From the NCBI GenBank assembly GCA_951217055.1, contig OX578286.1, positions 40,157,437 to 40,221,436 on the forward strand: a stretch of DNA of 64,000 nucleotides, read 5' to 3'. Under the pieces are notes generated by a model, which was given only the letters and a program-made list of their open reading frames with translations, did not search any database and had not been told where the DNA came from. Source of the stretch: Gerris lacustris. Its lineage: Eukaryota; Arthropoda; Insecta; Hemiptera; Gerridae. Positions 31,975 to 44,210 of the stretch are shown here, one piece after another. The translations under genes and the position numbers were made by a program. Each line of letters begins with the position of its first letter. Positions within the stretch are counted from its first letter, which is position 1.

Positions 31975-32669
31975 CAGTTGAGTCCCGCTAATCCGATCCC
32001 CGCTACACCGAAAATCCGCTTAATCGGAACAGGATTAGGGGGATTTTTCTTGGATTAGAGGGCCAGTGATAGGGATTCCTTTCAGTCTTTCTTGAGAAAA
32101 CCATAGGAAAAGTGCTTTTTCAAATTTATCATAAGATAAATTGGACTTCTTGAAGGTTTTCTAGAATTCGTTATTTTTAAATTAGATCCTCGACTGTGTT
32201 TTTCTCCAATGTGTGATAGCGACTCATCATGAAAGAGGTGTAGTTCAATAACCAAACAACGTCTTCACACAAAAATTGTAATTTGAACAATTGACCGGTT
32301 TCGGCTGTTCTAAAGCAGCCTTCTTCAGATATTCTTGAGGTTACTGGATTGACTTCAGGAGGACAAGTCAGTACAGTACAAGGAGTACAGTACAGTTACT
32401 TGTCCTCCTGAAGTCAATCCAGTAACCTCAAGAATATCTGAAGAAGGCTGCTTTAGAACAGCCGAAACCGGTCAATTGTTCAAATTACAATTTTTGTGTG
32501 AAGACGTTGTTTGGTTATTGAACTACAACTCTTTCATTTTAAATTAGGATATTATTACCTCCTAAAGTCAATATATGACATTAATTTACAAAAAAACCGC
32601 CTAATCCGAATTTTCACTAATCCGAACTGGGTTCGGTCCCAATTAGTTCGGATTAGCGGGACTCTACTG
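31975..32669. mobile_element. pogo-type MITE carrying a foldback insertion
   Basis: Ends CAGTTGAGTCCCGCTAATCC and CGGATTAGCGGGACTCTACT, flanked by TA (31973-31974; 32670-32671). Interior matches 58989-59280 (for example GGGCCAGTGATAGGGATTCC and TTTCTTGAGAAAACCATAGG) except for the 351-bp insertion at 32186-32536. Confidence 0.88.
32186..32536. mobile_element. Foldback insertion with two hammerhead-like cores
   Basis: Inserted with an 11-bp duplication, TTTTAAATTAG (32175-32185 and 32537-32547); the related element at 58989-59280 is the unoccupied form. Inverted arms of about 140 bp (32228-32368; 32398-32536) flank a 29-base spacer. Each arm holds CTGAAGA, a GGCTG/CAGCC stem and GAAACCGGTC (minus 32293-32328; plus 32438-32473). 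The left side runs about 40 bases further, to the same terminus found on the 10-kb copy. Variable-length duplication, unequal inverted copies and this motif fit Penelope-like terminal repeats, but no coding is present. Confidence 0.75.
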
Positions 32670-33483
32670 TATTTAAATTCTGTTTTTTTATTTTTTTTTA
32701 CATTATTCAATTATATATTTGAAAAATTTATCATTATTAAAATTCATTTTACTTTATTGATATTTATTTTTATTATTATTATTGTAATTTTACTTATTTT
32801 AAACACAAAAAAAAAACTGCAAACAATATTGTTCCTGGTTAAAGAAAATAAATAAGAGAAAAATAGAATACTTTTTTTTTAAAAAAAAAAACCTAACATT
32901 TTAATATATATATAGAGAGGGAGAAATTATATAATATAATATTATACAAAGCATTTTTTCGTTCATTGAAAAGTGCAATTTTATAATTATTTAATTTTAA
33001 TAAATCAATAATTTTTGAGATAAACACAATTATTATTATTTAATAAATAACTAATATTTACATATAAAACTTATAAAGGTCTCCATTTATTGAAATTGAT
33101 GGTTGTAAAGGTGAAAGAAATTATTTAAAAAAAATATATACTTGTATATATGAGGGCTGCTCTATGTCATACGTAAGATCATCAAAGAGAATTTTGATGT
33201 ATTTAAAAAAATTAATAATACGGAGGCCATGCAGTATGAAATTTTGTATTATTTTTTCCCCCCTGTGGAGAAATATATCTAATTTTGTAGTCAAAAAACT
33301 ACAGAATTATGGATATTTTTTTTTAAAAAAAAAAGAATAGATTTAAAAAAGCTTTAACATATAAATGAAATGAAAAATAAAATGAAATAAAAGGGGAAAT
33401 AAGTCCTTTCTTTTTTTTTTTTTTTTTGCTTGCCATTATTAATTTGTGTGATATAGAATAAATTAATTATTTTTCTTTATGAA

Positions 33484-33543
<60 letters not shown>

Positions 33544-33925
33544 TAATTAAATTAGGTTTTATTGTTTTTAGATAGTTAACTAATGAAGAGTGTAAAATTA
33601 TAATTTTTTTTAAAATAAAACAAAAACTATATGTATACGTTAATTTGTGCATTCTCAGTATATTATATATTATATAACAAAAAAAAAAAAATACATTTTA
33701 TTTTTTATTTTGCTTTAGTAAAATGAATGTAGAATTTTATTTCTATTTATTTTTGTTTGTAGATACTAACCGAGTGTTATTTTTAATGACAATTTTTGGA
33801 TTGATAATGAAACATTTTTAATATAATAATAATAATTCTCTGGACCCATTCTTATCACATTGAAAGAAAATGTTAGGATATAGTTTGTGGTCTTATAAAT
33901 AATACTTATATAACTAATGTTTAAT
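32670..33925. other. AT-rich DNA with a (TA)n microsatellite
   Basis: The (TA)n tract is at about 33488-33540. No gene supported. Confidence 0.7.
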
Positions 33926-33929
33926 ATCG

Positions 33930-34300
33930 ATCAAAGGTGGTTAGAGATGATTTGAGATGGCTAGAGGGGGTTTGAGATGGCTAGAGGTGGTGAAAGGGGG
34001 TTTGAGATGGCTAGAGGGGATTTGAGATGATTTGAGATAACTAGAGGTAGTGAGAGGGGATTTGAGATGGCTAGAGGTGGTTTGAGATTATTTGAGATAA
34101 CTAGAGGTAGTGAGAGGGGATTTGAGATGGCTAGAGGTGGTTTGAGATGATTTGAGATAACTAGAGGTAGTGAGAGGGGATTTGAGATGGCTAGAAGTGA
34201 TTTGAGGTGGTTAGAGATGGTTAGATGTGATTCGAAATGGCTAGAAGGGGTTTGAGATGGCTAGAGAGGTTTTGAGATGGCTAGTGCATGTTAGAGATGA
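33930..34300. repeat. Minisatellite TTTGAGATGGCTAGAGGTGG
   Basis: About 18 degenerate units of roughly 20 bp, some combined into a longer unit containing GATAACTAGAGGTAGTGAGA. Confidence 0.92.
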
Positions 34301-34498
34301 GAAATATATAAATGTTGGGATAACAACACTTACTTCTAAGAAAATTCTAATCATTTCTTTGTTGCACTGGTAAAATTTTCATAAAGTACTGTTAAACATT
34401 TTAGGAGTTCCCAAGAGCCATTTACTCGGTTTTTCATGTACCTCATATATATTAAGGCACTCAGTTTAAGACCTTTGAATTTTTGCTAATATAAAATA

Positions 34499-34560
34499 CA
34501 GTAGAGCGTTGATTGTCCGAACGTTAGTTATCTAAACGTTCAATTATCCAAACTGGCTCC
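34499..34560 (+). mobile_element. Solo pogo-type end
   Basis: TACAGTAGAGCGTTGATTGT followed by CCGAACGTTAG resembles the termini of the pogo/Tigger elements in this window; no partner end is visible nearby. Confidence 0.5.
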
Positions 34561-34759
34561 ATGAAAAAAAAAAATCAAAAATCACCACTTAATTAATTCT
34601 TAAAAAGAGAGTTGCTAGCAGGATACTTATATTTTTCATTATTTACTGTAGATAAATAAAGTTAGTGTATCACATCAGACTCTTTTCTTAGATTTTAGGA
34701 TTATATTGATAATTAGTGAAAACTAATATCTTTCTAATAGGAACTAATATTTTATTTTT

Positions 34760-35990
34760 ATACCAAAATGACACAGACTCATTGCCTCCCCAGTGGAAAG
34801 ATCTTTCTCCTGTCTCTTCTCTAAACCAATCACTCTAAAGTGACACGGACTTATGCCTTCTCTGTAAGAAAGATCTTTCTCCTGTCTCTTCTCTAAACCA
34901 ATCACTCTAAAGTGACACAGACTTAAGCCTCCTCTGTAAGAAAGATCTTCCTCCTGTCTCTTCTCTAAACCAATCACTCTAAAGTGACACAGACTTAAGC
35001 CTCCTCTGTAAGAAAGATCTTTCTCCTGTCTCTTCTCTAAACCAATCACTCTAAAGTGACACAGACTTATGCCTTCTCTGTGAGAAAGATCTTTCTCCTG
35101 TCTTTTCTCTAAACCAATCACTCGAAAGTGACAAGGACTTATGCCTCCTCTGTGAGAAAGATCTTTCTCCTGTCTCTTCTCTAAACCAATCACTCTAAAG
35201 TGACACAGACTTATGCCTTCTCTGTGAGAAAGATCTTTCTCCTGTCTTTTCTCTAAACCAATCACTCGAAAGTGACAAGGACTTATGCCTCCTCTGTGAG
35301 AAAGATCTTTCTCCTGTCTCTTCTCTAAACCAATCACTCTAAAGTGACACAGACTTATGCCTTCTCTGTGAGAAAGATCTTTCTCCTGTCTTTTCTCTAA
35401 ACCAATCACTCGAAAGTGACAAGGACTTATGCCTCCTCTGTGAGAAAGATCTTTCTCCTGTCTCTTCTCTAAACCAATCACTCTAAAGTGACACAGACTT
35501 ATGCCTCCTTTGTGAGAAAGATCTTTTTCCTGTATTTTCTCTAAACCAATCACTCTAAAGTGACACAGACTTATGCCTCCTTTGTGAGAAAGATCTTTCT
35601 CCTGTATTTTCTCTAAACCAATCACTCGAAAGTGACACAGACTTATGCCTCCTTTGTGAGAAAGATCTTTCTCCTGTATTTTCTCTAAACCAATCACTCG
35701 AAAGTGACACAGACTTATGCCTCCTTTGTGAGAAAGATCTTTCTCCTGTATTTTCTCTAAACCAATCACTCTAAAGTGACACAGACTTATGCCTCCTTTG
35801 TGAGAAAGATCTTTCTCCTGTATTTTCTCTAAACCAATCACTCTAAAGTGACACAGACTTATGCCTCCTTTGTGAGAAAGATCTTTCTCCTGTCTCTTCT
35901 CTAAACCAATCACTCGAAAGTGACACAGACTTATGCCTCCCCAGTGTGAAAGGTCTTTCACCTGTCTCTTGTCACCTGTATTCTTTCTCC
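34760..35990 (-). repeat. 72-bp minisatellite open in one frame for 405 codons
   Basis: About 17 copies of a 72-bp unit. Because 72 is a multiple of 3 and one minus-strand frame lacks stops, it reads as a 24-residue repeat (KDLSHKGGISLCHFRVIGLE then KIQE) from 35961 to 34744. Differences between units are mostly residue-changing (His/Tyr, Gly/Glu, Leu/Pro, Ile/Arg), with Arg AGA/CGA the main silent one. No domain, signal peptide or non-repeat coding flank is visible. A lone diverged unit is at about 54345-54430. Treated as non-coding. Confidence 0.9.
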
Positions 35991-35999
35991 CATCTTTTG

Positions 36000-36710
36000 G
36001 GTGTGAAAACTACCTAAAAAAAACAATATTCCCATCTTTACAATATGTTCGTACGTAGTCAATGGTTTAAAATTAACCACCTTTAACCACTTTTGTTTAC
36101 CACAATTTATTTTATTATTAATCCATTAAATTTGTCATTAAAAAGAAAACAGATAAAAAAAAAAAAAAACACTCAACCTACTATTAAGAGAACAATATTA
36201 ATATAATAAAAATAAATTATTGTCACATTTGATTTAAAAAATGTAAAAAAAATATTTATATAGATATAATATAAATCAATAAACAGATAAATTAAATATT
36301 TTTGTAGAGAAGCTTTATTCTGTTTAAAGTATAAGAAATATTAATTAATATGACATAAATAAATTAGAATTTATCGTGTTAGTTATTGTTTATCCGATAC
36401 ATTTTGAACAATATTGTAAGTTTATGTTGAGTTTATCGTAAACTAAGCTTAGGAAATTATTATTATTATCAATATTATGAAAATTAATTGGGCGTGGTCA
36501 TAAATTGGACGAATGACCACAGAAGTAGATTCAATTTCTGGACCAGCAGCACCCCCATGTAAAAAGGTAGCTTTAAGTTAAATGGGACTTAGGTTACTGG
36601 TTGTTTATGCCAATTGTAAGCTTTATACAGATATGATTGTGTCTCTAACCATCATCATTACCGATATGCCTGACGATAGCTTTGGTTGGAATCTCAGGAA
36701 GGTTAGACTC
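36000..36710. other. AT-rich spacer
   Basis: No gene or repeat supported. Confidence 0.5.
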
Positions 36711-36719
36711 CATTCTGAT

Positions 36720-37045
36720 GATTTGATGATGTGTTCACTCTGATGATGTCATGATGTGTTCACTCTGATGATGTGATTATGTGTTCACTCTGATGATGTG
36801 ATTATGTGTTCACTCTGATGATGTGATTATGTGTCCACTCTGATGATGTGATTATGTGTTCACTCTGATGATGTGATTATGTGTTCACTCTGATGATGTG
36901 ATTATGTGTTCACTCTGATGATGTGATTATGTGTTCACTCTGATGATGTGATTATGTGTTCACTCTGATGATGTGATTATGTGTTCACTCTGATGATGTG
37001 ATTATGTGTTCACTCTGATGATGTGATGATGTCACTCTGATCATC
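36720..37045. repeat. 25-bp minisatellite CACTCTGATGATGTGATTAT
   Basis: About 12 nearly identical units of CACTCTGATGATGTGATTAT plus GTGTT; array edges have GATGATG variants. Confidence 0.95.
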
Positions 37046-37790
37046 GTATCAAGTGAATGAGTGAAATTACGGATTCCCTCCTGTCCTGTATTTAGACAGA
37101 AATATGGAGGTGCTCTGCTTTTTCCACATTTATTTAAATATAATCATATAGGGTCAAACCACCTATCCAGGAATTGAATCAAGTATCTCATTGTTTAGAC
37201 TTTTTTTTTTTTTTTTTTTTTTTCCTTTTTTTACGAGTGTATTAAGCACTCATCAATGCTCATAACATTATTATTATTATTATTATTATAATTGAAACAA
37301 CTTTACTGTTCATAATGTTTCCGATACAATATTGAACATATTTCAAAACATAATGCTAATTTCTTTTTTTACAGAAACAATCGTAGTTTGTTATTTTTTA
37401 ATATTTCATTTGTTTTAATTTCATAAACAATCATTTGTTACAAAAAATAATTTTGTTAAATTTAATTTATACACGTAAATAATTGATAACAACTTAAATA
37501 AAATAGTATAAATTAATAAATAAATAAAAAGTTATTAATCATCGCTAAAATTTTTGTTAACACATTAAAATTTCATTCAATAATTTATTTAAATAGGACA
37601 CTGTGATATAGATTTTTTTGACAGCAAAAATATCGTCACATTATTAATTTTTTAAAATAAAAAAATACACTTGATGTTATAGTGTCTAAAGGAAGATTGA
37701 CCAATGAAAATTCTCGTTTGATAACAGTTTAAGTAATGTCATTGATTAATTGGAATTTTACTTTCACATAATTTACGTAGTATATATAAG
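37046..37790. other. AT-rich spacer
   Basis: Includes a T run at 37200-37222; no gene. Confidence 0.5.
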
Positions 37791-37794
37791 TGAA

Positions 37795-38080
37795 AGTATT
37801 GTGATAGTGGGAAATTCGGATTTTGAGATTTTAATATACATGCTTTGAGTCCAAAAAAGTGTTTTTCAAAAAATGTCAGTCTGTAGTCCGTGCAGATGCT
37901 TTAAGCCTAAACTACTGAAATTTGACCGATTTCGGTGAAATTTGGCATATAGGTTCAGAAAAATCATACCTTAAGGTGAAATGGAGAAATGAAGTTGCTC
38001 CTAATTTTGGGGCGCTCCACCCCCAATAACTTAAAAAATGTAAAAAAAAAAAATAAAATAAAAAATAAAAAATCTCCAAA
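37795..38080 (+). mobile_element. Dispersed repeat 'TTTTGAGATTTT', copy 1
   Basis: Matches 51600-51930: GAGTCCAAAAAAGTG, GCCTAAACTACTG, AATTTGGCATA, TTCAGAAAAATCATACC and a GGGGCGCT block. No coding. The element at 24004-24678 shares part of its interior (GATACCCCGAGG). Confidence 0.7.
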
Positions 38081-38985
38081 AAGTTTCAGAAGATTTTGAT
38101 TAAAAAGTTAGTCTGTTTATACACTAATCTAACGATATGTAATTTCCATATGTCATAAATGACAATGATACAGTGTCATTTATTGGTATTTTAAATGTAG
38201 TATTTTATAAGACTAAAATTTCAAATAAAAAGATTGGCTAGTGGCACTAAACTGTTCTCAAAATAATAAACTGTCATTGGTCAATTTCTTCTTTAAATGT
38301 CTGATTATCTCACCCACAATTGACCAATGAATGTTCACCGTTTGATGACGGGTAAATGTCATTGGTTAATGTTCTTTAATATTGCCTTGGTACAAATGTT
38401 GTTCTCAAAATGTCAAACTAGCATTCTTATTGGTTATTTTTTAAAAATCTTCTTTTCAAAAAATCAACCAATGAAATTCTACGATTCTTAGAATGATAAA
38501 ATTTCATTGGTTAATTTTATTTTCATCCATGAAGATTAAACTTGTGAAGTCAATTCATTTTTTTTAAACAATATATTAATTAAGCGATATTTAATTATTC
38601 ATAAATTAAAATTAATTAAAAAAATTAATTAGCATTGTGTTTTGAAACGTAAATTATTTACTGTAGGTTTTAGATAGAATAAATAATATAGAATATTATT
38701 ATAAATCAAAAATAAATTTTTGACACAAACTAGTTGAAAAAATGCAACTCCATTGCCAGTATGCCTTTGTAGCTCTGCCTTGTCATTTTTTATACGTATA
38801 ATTTATTTTATTATTAATTATAGTTTATATTTATTTTTAAAATTTGGTCAGGTGTTTGAAAATGTTTATTGTTTTATGTGTGAATTTTTGTATCTTCTTG
38901 TAAATGTTATGATCTCGAAAAATTGTTTTATTCTGATTTTTAATTTTCATCGGTTTTTTTGAAAAAGCACATGTTAAATAGATGT
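38081..38985. other. AT-rich DNA with repeated CCAAT words
   Basis: The words ACCAATGA and TCATTGGT occur repeatedly in both orientations between about 37690 and 38520. No gene supported. Confidence 0.45.
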
Positions 38986-38989
38986 ACAG

Positions 38990-40215
38990 GTTATGAAAAC
39001 CTAACCTATAACCATTAATTCAATAACATAACCTTATAATTCAAAGCAAAATGCAACCATTAAGCTATAATATTAGCATGTAAGCTAATATTATAGATTA
39101 TTATAACTATAACTGAAATTTCTTTGAGAAATATTATAGCTTATGAAATCTTAACCTTCCTAAAAAAAAAAGGAATGTTTAGGTTAAGAAAATCATTATG
39201 TAAGCTAGTGTTTATGAAATCATAACCTTTCTTATGTAAAGAATTATATCTATTGGGATAACATCCTTCTTTATGTAAAATAAAGCTTTGCCATCCTAAT
39301 GTTAGGAGTTACGCAGGTTAAGGAATCATAAACCTTATTTATGTAAGCCAGTATAGACTTTATGTAAACATAATCTTCCTTATGTAAAGAATTACTATGT
39401 TCTTTATAAACCTTCACTATATAAAAAGTTTATTTATGTAAACATTTTAGTGATTGTTCATTTTCCTTCTGTTAAAATGTAACCTTTCTTTTTTTTAATA
39501 TTGTGTTAATATAAACATAACCTTTTTTTTATGTGAGCCATTATTGATTTTATGAAAACGTAACCTTCCTTATGTAAAGAATTATTCTATTTATGAATAC
39601 CTAACCTTCTTTATATATAACAAATTATACTGTTTAAGCAAACTTAAACCTTCATTACATAACTTTTATGTAAACATTCTAGTGATTGTTTATTTTCCTT
39701 CTGTTAAATTCTAACCTTTCTTTTTTTTTACATTGTGTTAATATAAACATAACCTTTCTTATGAAAGCTAGTATATAGGTTAGAAAAACATAACCTTCCT
39801 CTTGATAATTTGTTTAGTGATTGTTCATTTATGGTGAATATAACCTTCCTAACAGAAATCAAATCTTTATTTATGTATATAAAAATATATGCAATATGGG
39901 AATCATAACTTTCCCTCGTACAAACATGTTTATTTATTTATTTAAAAAAAAAAAAAAAAATATGTTAAACATTTGTCTTTTCAAATTTAAAAAAAAATAC
40001 AAGCTTTCTAAATATAAGAATTCATCACTTAATGTAATAATATAAATTTACTTATGTAAAACATATTATTTTATGAAAATGTAACCTTACTTATGTAAAA
40101 CACAGTTTATTTTATACAAAAATGTAACCTCACTTATGTAAAAAACGATATATTATGTAATTTTTATGTATGAACCTAAAAACTGTTTAAGGAAAATGTA
40201 ATCTTCCTTATTTTA
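38990..40215. repeat. Degenerate array of ATAACCTTCCTTATGTAAA words
   Basis: Over 20 diverged occurrences of (A)TAACCTTCCTTATGTAAA over 1.2 kb, with longer duplications (ATTCTAACCTTTCTTTTTTT-type blocks near 39475 and 39710). No gene. Confidence 0.75.
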
Positions 40216-41335
40216 TAAACACCCGTATGTTTTTGCAGTTATAGTTAACAATATTAATTATTTATGTATTATTATTAAATTCTTTTAAGTATAATTATTA
40301 ACTATAAACATATTTTCAAACCCTGACTAATAAAATAAGAAAAATAAAGTGCCACATTTTACAATTGATACTAATCATTTTTTTATAGTTTAATATTTAA
40401 AAATTTTCATTTTATTTTAAAAATAATTGATATACTAAATGTTGTTTTTATTATATGTATAATTTTTTTTTGCCTGTTCAAAATTTTTGTAAAAAAAAAA
40501 CAAACTGGTAGTATTGGTGCTAGATGATAGGTTTTTTAATATATTTTTTTTCTTTTTAATTATGTGAACAAATTTTTTTTTTTAAAACGCAGACAAAATG
40601 AACTAATTACAAAAAATGAAAATTGTACACTAAAATGAAACAAGATGTTTTCTATATTATTAAATTAGTTTGTAGGTAAGCTTTTTTTTATATTTAATAA
40701 AATATTTTCTAATTTTGTTTGTCTCGTAAAGCTTTTTGCATTGTATAAAGAAATAAATTTATTTTTTTAATAAGAAACGAAAAAAAAAAAAAGAAATAAT
40801 AATAATAAAGAAATATTTGATTTTCAAATTTTGGTAACCTCGAAATGAAAATAAAATAAATTATACAACAAAAATAATGTACAAAAAAATGTAATAGTTA
40901 ATAGATTTAAGTGCAATTAACAAAAAAAAAAAAAACACCCCACCTTTTTTTGGTGAAATGGCAAACAAATAGAATTGTTATATTTTAATTATTTATTTTG
41001 GTGCATTTTACAGAAAAAAATAATCTATCAATAAATTTATTTTGAAATGAATAAAATAACAGACAAACCTCAACTTCTTATTTATAATTAAGAAGTTGAT
41101 CAAATAATTTTTAATTTAAAAATAGAGAATAATGATAATAATAATAAAAGAAAAATGGGTTTTTATGAGCACCTACATCTTTAAATGAAAATAAAAGGGA
41201 TTCAGAGTACCTGTAGTGCTTAAAATGATAATGACACCTGCTTCGCCATCTATGAATAATTGATGATTTATAAATCTATGTTGAGGTAACAGGTGTAGGC
41301 ACTTTGATTTACATAGTTCACTTTTGACCGTAATG
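40216..41335. other. AT-rich low-complexity DNA
   Basis: No gene or structured repeat supported. Confidence 0.6.
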
Positions 41336-41344
41336 TAGAGGTGG

Positions 41345-41700
41345 TTCGAAAATAACAGAACAGTTCACAATATGTTATTGGAGAATAACAGTTCGTCCGA
41401 TAACATGTTATTGAAAAAGTCCTGTTATCGAATAACAGTTCACATTATAACAGCTCAGATAACAGAACAGATTTGATAACAATAACAGATTTTTCTGTTA
41501 TTGTTATTTTATAACAGAACGGAATCAATAACATTTCAAGTAACAAGAACAAGATGCAATGAGCTGTTATCTGTTATTGTTATAGGATAACACTTCATTG
41601 CTGTTATTGTTATAGGATAACACTTCATTGCTGTTATTGTTATAGGATAACACTTCATTGCTGTTATTGTTCTGTTCTCTGTCCTGTTTCTGTTATCAAA
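41345..41700. repeat. TAACAG-rich repeat with a 30-bp core
   Basis: Scattered AATAACAG/CTGTTATT words lead into three identical 30-bp units (CTGTTATTGTTATAGGATAA plus CACTTCATTG) at about 41570-41665. Confidence 0.85.
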
Positions 41701-41710
41701 GTTTAAATAA

Positions 41711-42290
41711 TTTTATCTACGATTGATACGAAATATAAACATTGTATCTCTGTTTAGATGCGTAGAAAGTGATTCTTTACGTACTTGTATTCATTGCGCA
41801 TGCGCGTCTCATAGTTCTGAAGAATTCCTCTTCTTTACCACCCTAGGGCGGTAAAGAAGAGGAATTCTTCAGCTTTACGCACAATTAGCGAGATTGTTTA
41901 CATTTAACAAAACTAATTAGCTGTTCTTTTATTAAAGTAACTGTTTATATCGAGTTTTTAGTGAAAAACAATAAGTGAATCAAGTGACTTTGACCAAAAT
42001 GTGGAGAATAATACCATCCAGAAATAATTAATTCGGTGAAAATTCAACTCAAGAATAAATGCCATCTTTATCAAGAGAGAGATACGAACTTACATACAGC
42101 AAGTTTATTTTTTTCTGTATTTATTATTTAAATCTAACAATCGTAGATAAAGTACGGTACGCAACTCGTGGGAAAACGGCATTTTGCATTGCTCGTGTGG
42201 TTTTACTTCCCTCGCTGTCGCTCGGGTGCAAACTCCACACTCGCATGCAAAATGCTACTTTCCGCACTATACGCGTAATGTACTATTATT
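41711..42290 (+). mobile_element. Hairpin-led element, copy 2
   Basis: Second copy of 30893-31440, with the same hairpin (around CCCTAGGGCG, 41821-41870) and tail. The start codon of copy 1 reads ATA here and the following frame is disrupted (AAGAATAAATG), so the putative recombinase fragment is dead. Confidence 0.8.
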
Positions 42291-42983
42291 ATAAACGGCA
42301 AAGATTTCGCTGTTGTAGGGTAGAGCTCTGTTCTAACTTGCATGGGACCTTGTTTTGCTCCGAGTCCCAATTTCTCTTACCTTATGGCTTAGGGCTATTT
42401 ATTACCTAGATCTATCTGTGTTGCGTTAGTGTTAACTCTAACTCCTCTTTGCCTTACCTATCCAGAGAGTCTCGCCTCTCTTTGAGGCTGCTCGCCTTTC
42501 TGGGTAAGATACACTCTATCTCCAGTTCTACTGCACTGATTTTTCTCTTAACAACTTTCATTATAATTATATTACACCTCTCTACGACGTCACATTACTG
42601 CAACTATTTTTGACGTATCATCAATTATTATTATCATAGACTCTTATCGGTTTCAAAAAGGGTATTTAATTCTATTTTGCTTGTCGGTTTGATCACGTTT
42701 TAAGTTTAAGGACCCCTGTTTTATTATGAAATTATTTTTTTATTTTTACATACTATACTTAATGGAAAATTAAACCATTATATAATGTTCCCAATAAATA
42801 TTAAACAATAAATTAAATTTTACAGGTTTTACTGTATTATTATTATTTTAATTTAAAAACCATACAATTGTATGCTAGTTATACAATAATTATTTTGTAT
42901 TTAAAAAAAATAAATTTGATTTATTTATTGTGCATGATCAAAAATAAATAACCATTCTAAGTGCCATTATATTTATAAAGAAA

Positions 42984-43021
<38 letters not shown>

Positions 43022-43560
43022 AAATTATAATGTTTATTGTTATTAACTAATCAAAGAAACTAAATTTTATTTATAATGAATAAAATTATGCTGGGTATTT
43101 ATGACATTAGTTGTCTAAAACCCAATTTAATAAATAAACTGTTTATCGATGCCATTTCACCATATTGAAATTATATATTATAAATTATGATCAAAAATAC
43201 AAAAAACAAAACCATGCCATTTAGATAGTATTTTGTGGAAAATAAATAAGAGAAAAAAAATGTTATTTTGTAACTCTAGCTATACCTAGTAGTATTGATT
43301 GATTATGTTTTTATATGGGTAGTAATTTTGTAGAGAAGGTATATCTTTACTTTGTGGTACTTTTAACTTGAGGTAACAAATTTTAATAGAAAGAAATATT
43401 TCTACTTTAAAATTTCTTTGTATCATTATTATTTATTTTAATTGGTTCCTTCCAATTAAAAAAAAAAAAATAAAACAATTACATCTCTCCACTAAAAAAA
43501 ACTTTACTGTACAAAAATAACTTTCAACCACTAGTGGTCACTTTTAAAAGATCATCACTC
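42291..43560. other. Unassigned and AT-rich DNA
   Basis: 42291-42560 has more balanced composition (words CCAGAGAGTCTCGCCTCTC, GAGGCTGCTCGCC) but no readable motif; the remainder is AT-rich with a (TA)n tract near 42987-43012. Confidence 0.4.
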
Positions 43561-43570
43561 TGAAGATAAT

Positions 43571-43950
43571 AATAGTATATTATGTTACTAGGCTGTAAAG
43601 TGAGTTTTTTCTTTACTGCGGCAATTACATTTACTGTCTCGCTTCGCTCGACAGTAAATGTAATTGCCGCGGTAAAGAAAAAACACTTCACAGTCGTGTA
43701 ACATATGCTATTTTGTCCGAGGTAGCAGACAATGAAAAAACATTAAATATTAATCAATAATCAATATAATAATAACAAATATTAGTACATACTTAAGATT
43801 TTAAAAAAGAGGTTACACTATGACAAAAGATAAATACATAAAACGCATTGACATCAAGCGGATTTTAATCGTACTAAGAAGCATTTCTTCAAAGATTGCA
43901 GCGCTGAAACGGAAGTTTTGATAACCTAATACGTTATCAAAACGGAAGTT
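43571..43950. mobile_element. Palindromic MITE family, copy 2
   Basis: Core palindrome with about 50-bp arms at 43588-43702: GGCAATTACATTTACTGTC, loop TCGCTTCGCTC, and the complement. A second inverted pair (CGGAAGTTTTGATAAC / GTTATCAAAACGGAAG-type) is near 43910-43950. Confidence 0.8.
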
Positions 43951-43974
43951 TTAGATGTAATAGTTATTTATGCA

Positions 43975-44210
43975 CCTAGGGAATAATGTAAGATATTATT
44001 TCCCGCGTGAATGAGTTGATTCCTGAGGCAAAGCCGAAGGAATTAAGGCAACTAAATCCCGAGGGGAAGCCAAGGGTATTAGGTATTTTAATTCCCGAGG
44101 CGAAGCCGAGGCATTAATGTCAATTAGCTCCCGAGGCGTAGCCGAGGGAGATAATTATAACAAGGGAATAATAATCCATTATTCTCGAGGTACTTACAAA
44201 ATTTTATCTC
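43975..44210. repeat. CCCGAGGCGAAGCCGAGGG-type repeats
   Basis: Five variants of a GC-rich word (CCGAGGCGAAGCCGAGG and close forms) separated by AT spacers of about 25-35 bases, each word followed by AATT or TTAA-like sequence. No coding. Confidence 0.8.

Noticed and set aside
32293..32473. Confident hammerhead ribozyme call
   Set aside because: The core boxes match, but there is an extra A before stem II and stem I does not pair beyond one base pair, so it is kept as a finding only.
33467..33652. Open frame across the (TA)n tract
   Set aside because: Tyr/Ile repeats encoded by a microsatellite.
34744..35961. Real 405-residue protein gene
   Set aside because: The frame consists only of a 72-bp minisatellite, with mostly residue-changing differences and no non-repeat coding sequence.
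38985..39010. Insect telomere repeat (TTAGG)n
   Set aside because: AACCTAACCT occurs only once and is not tandem.
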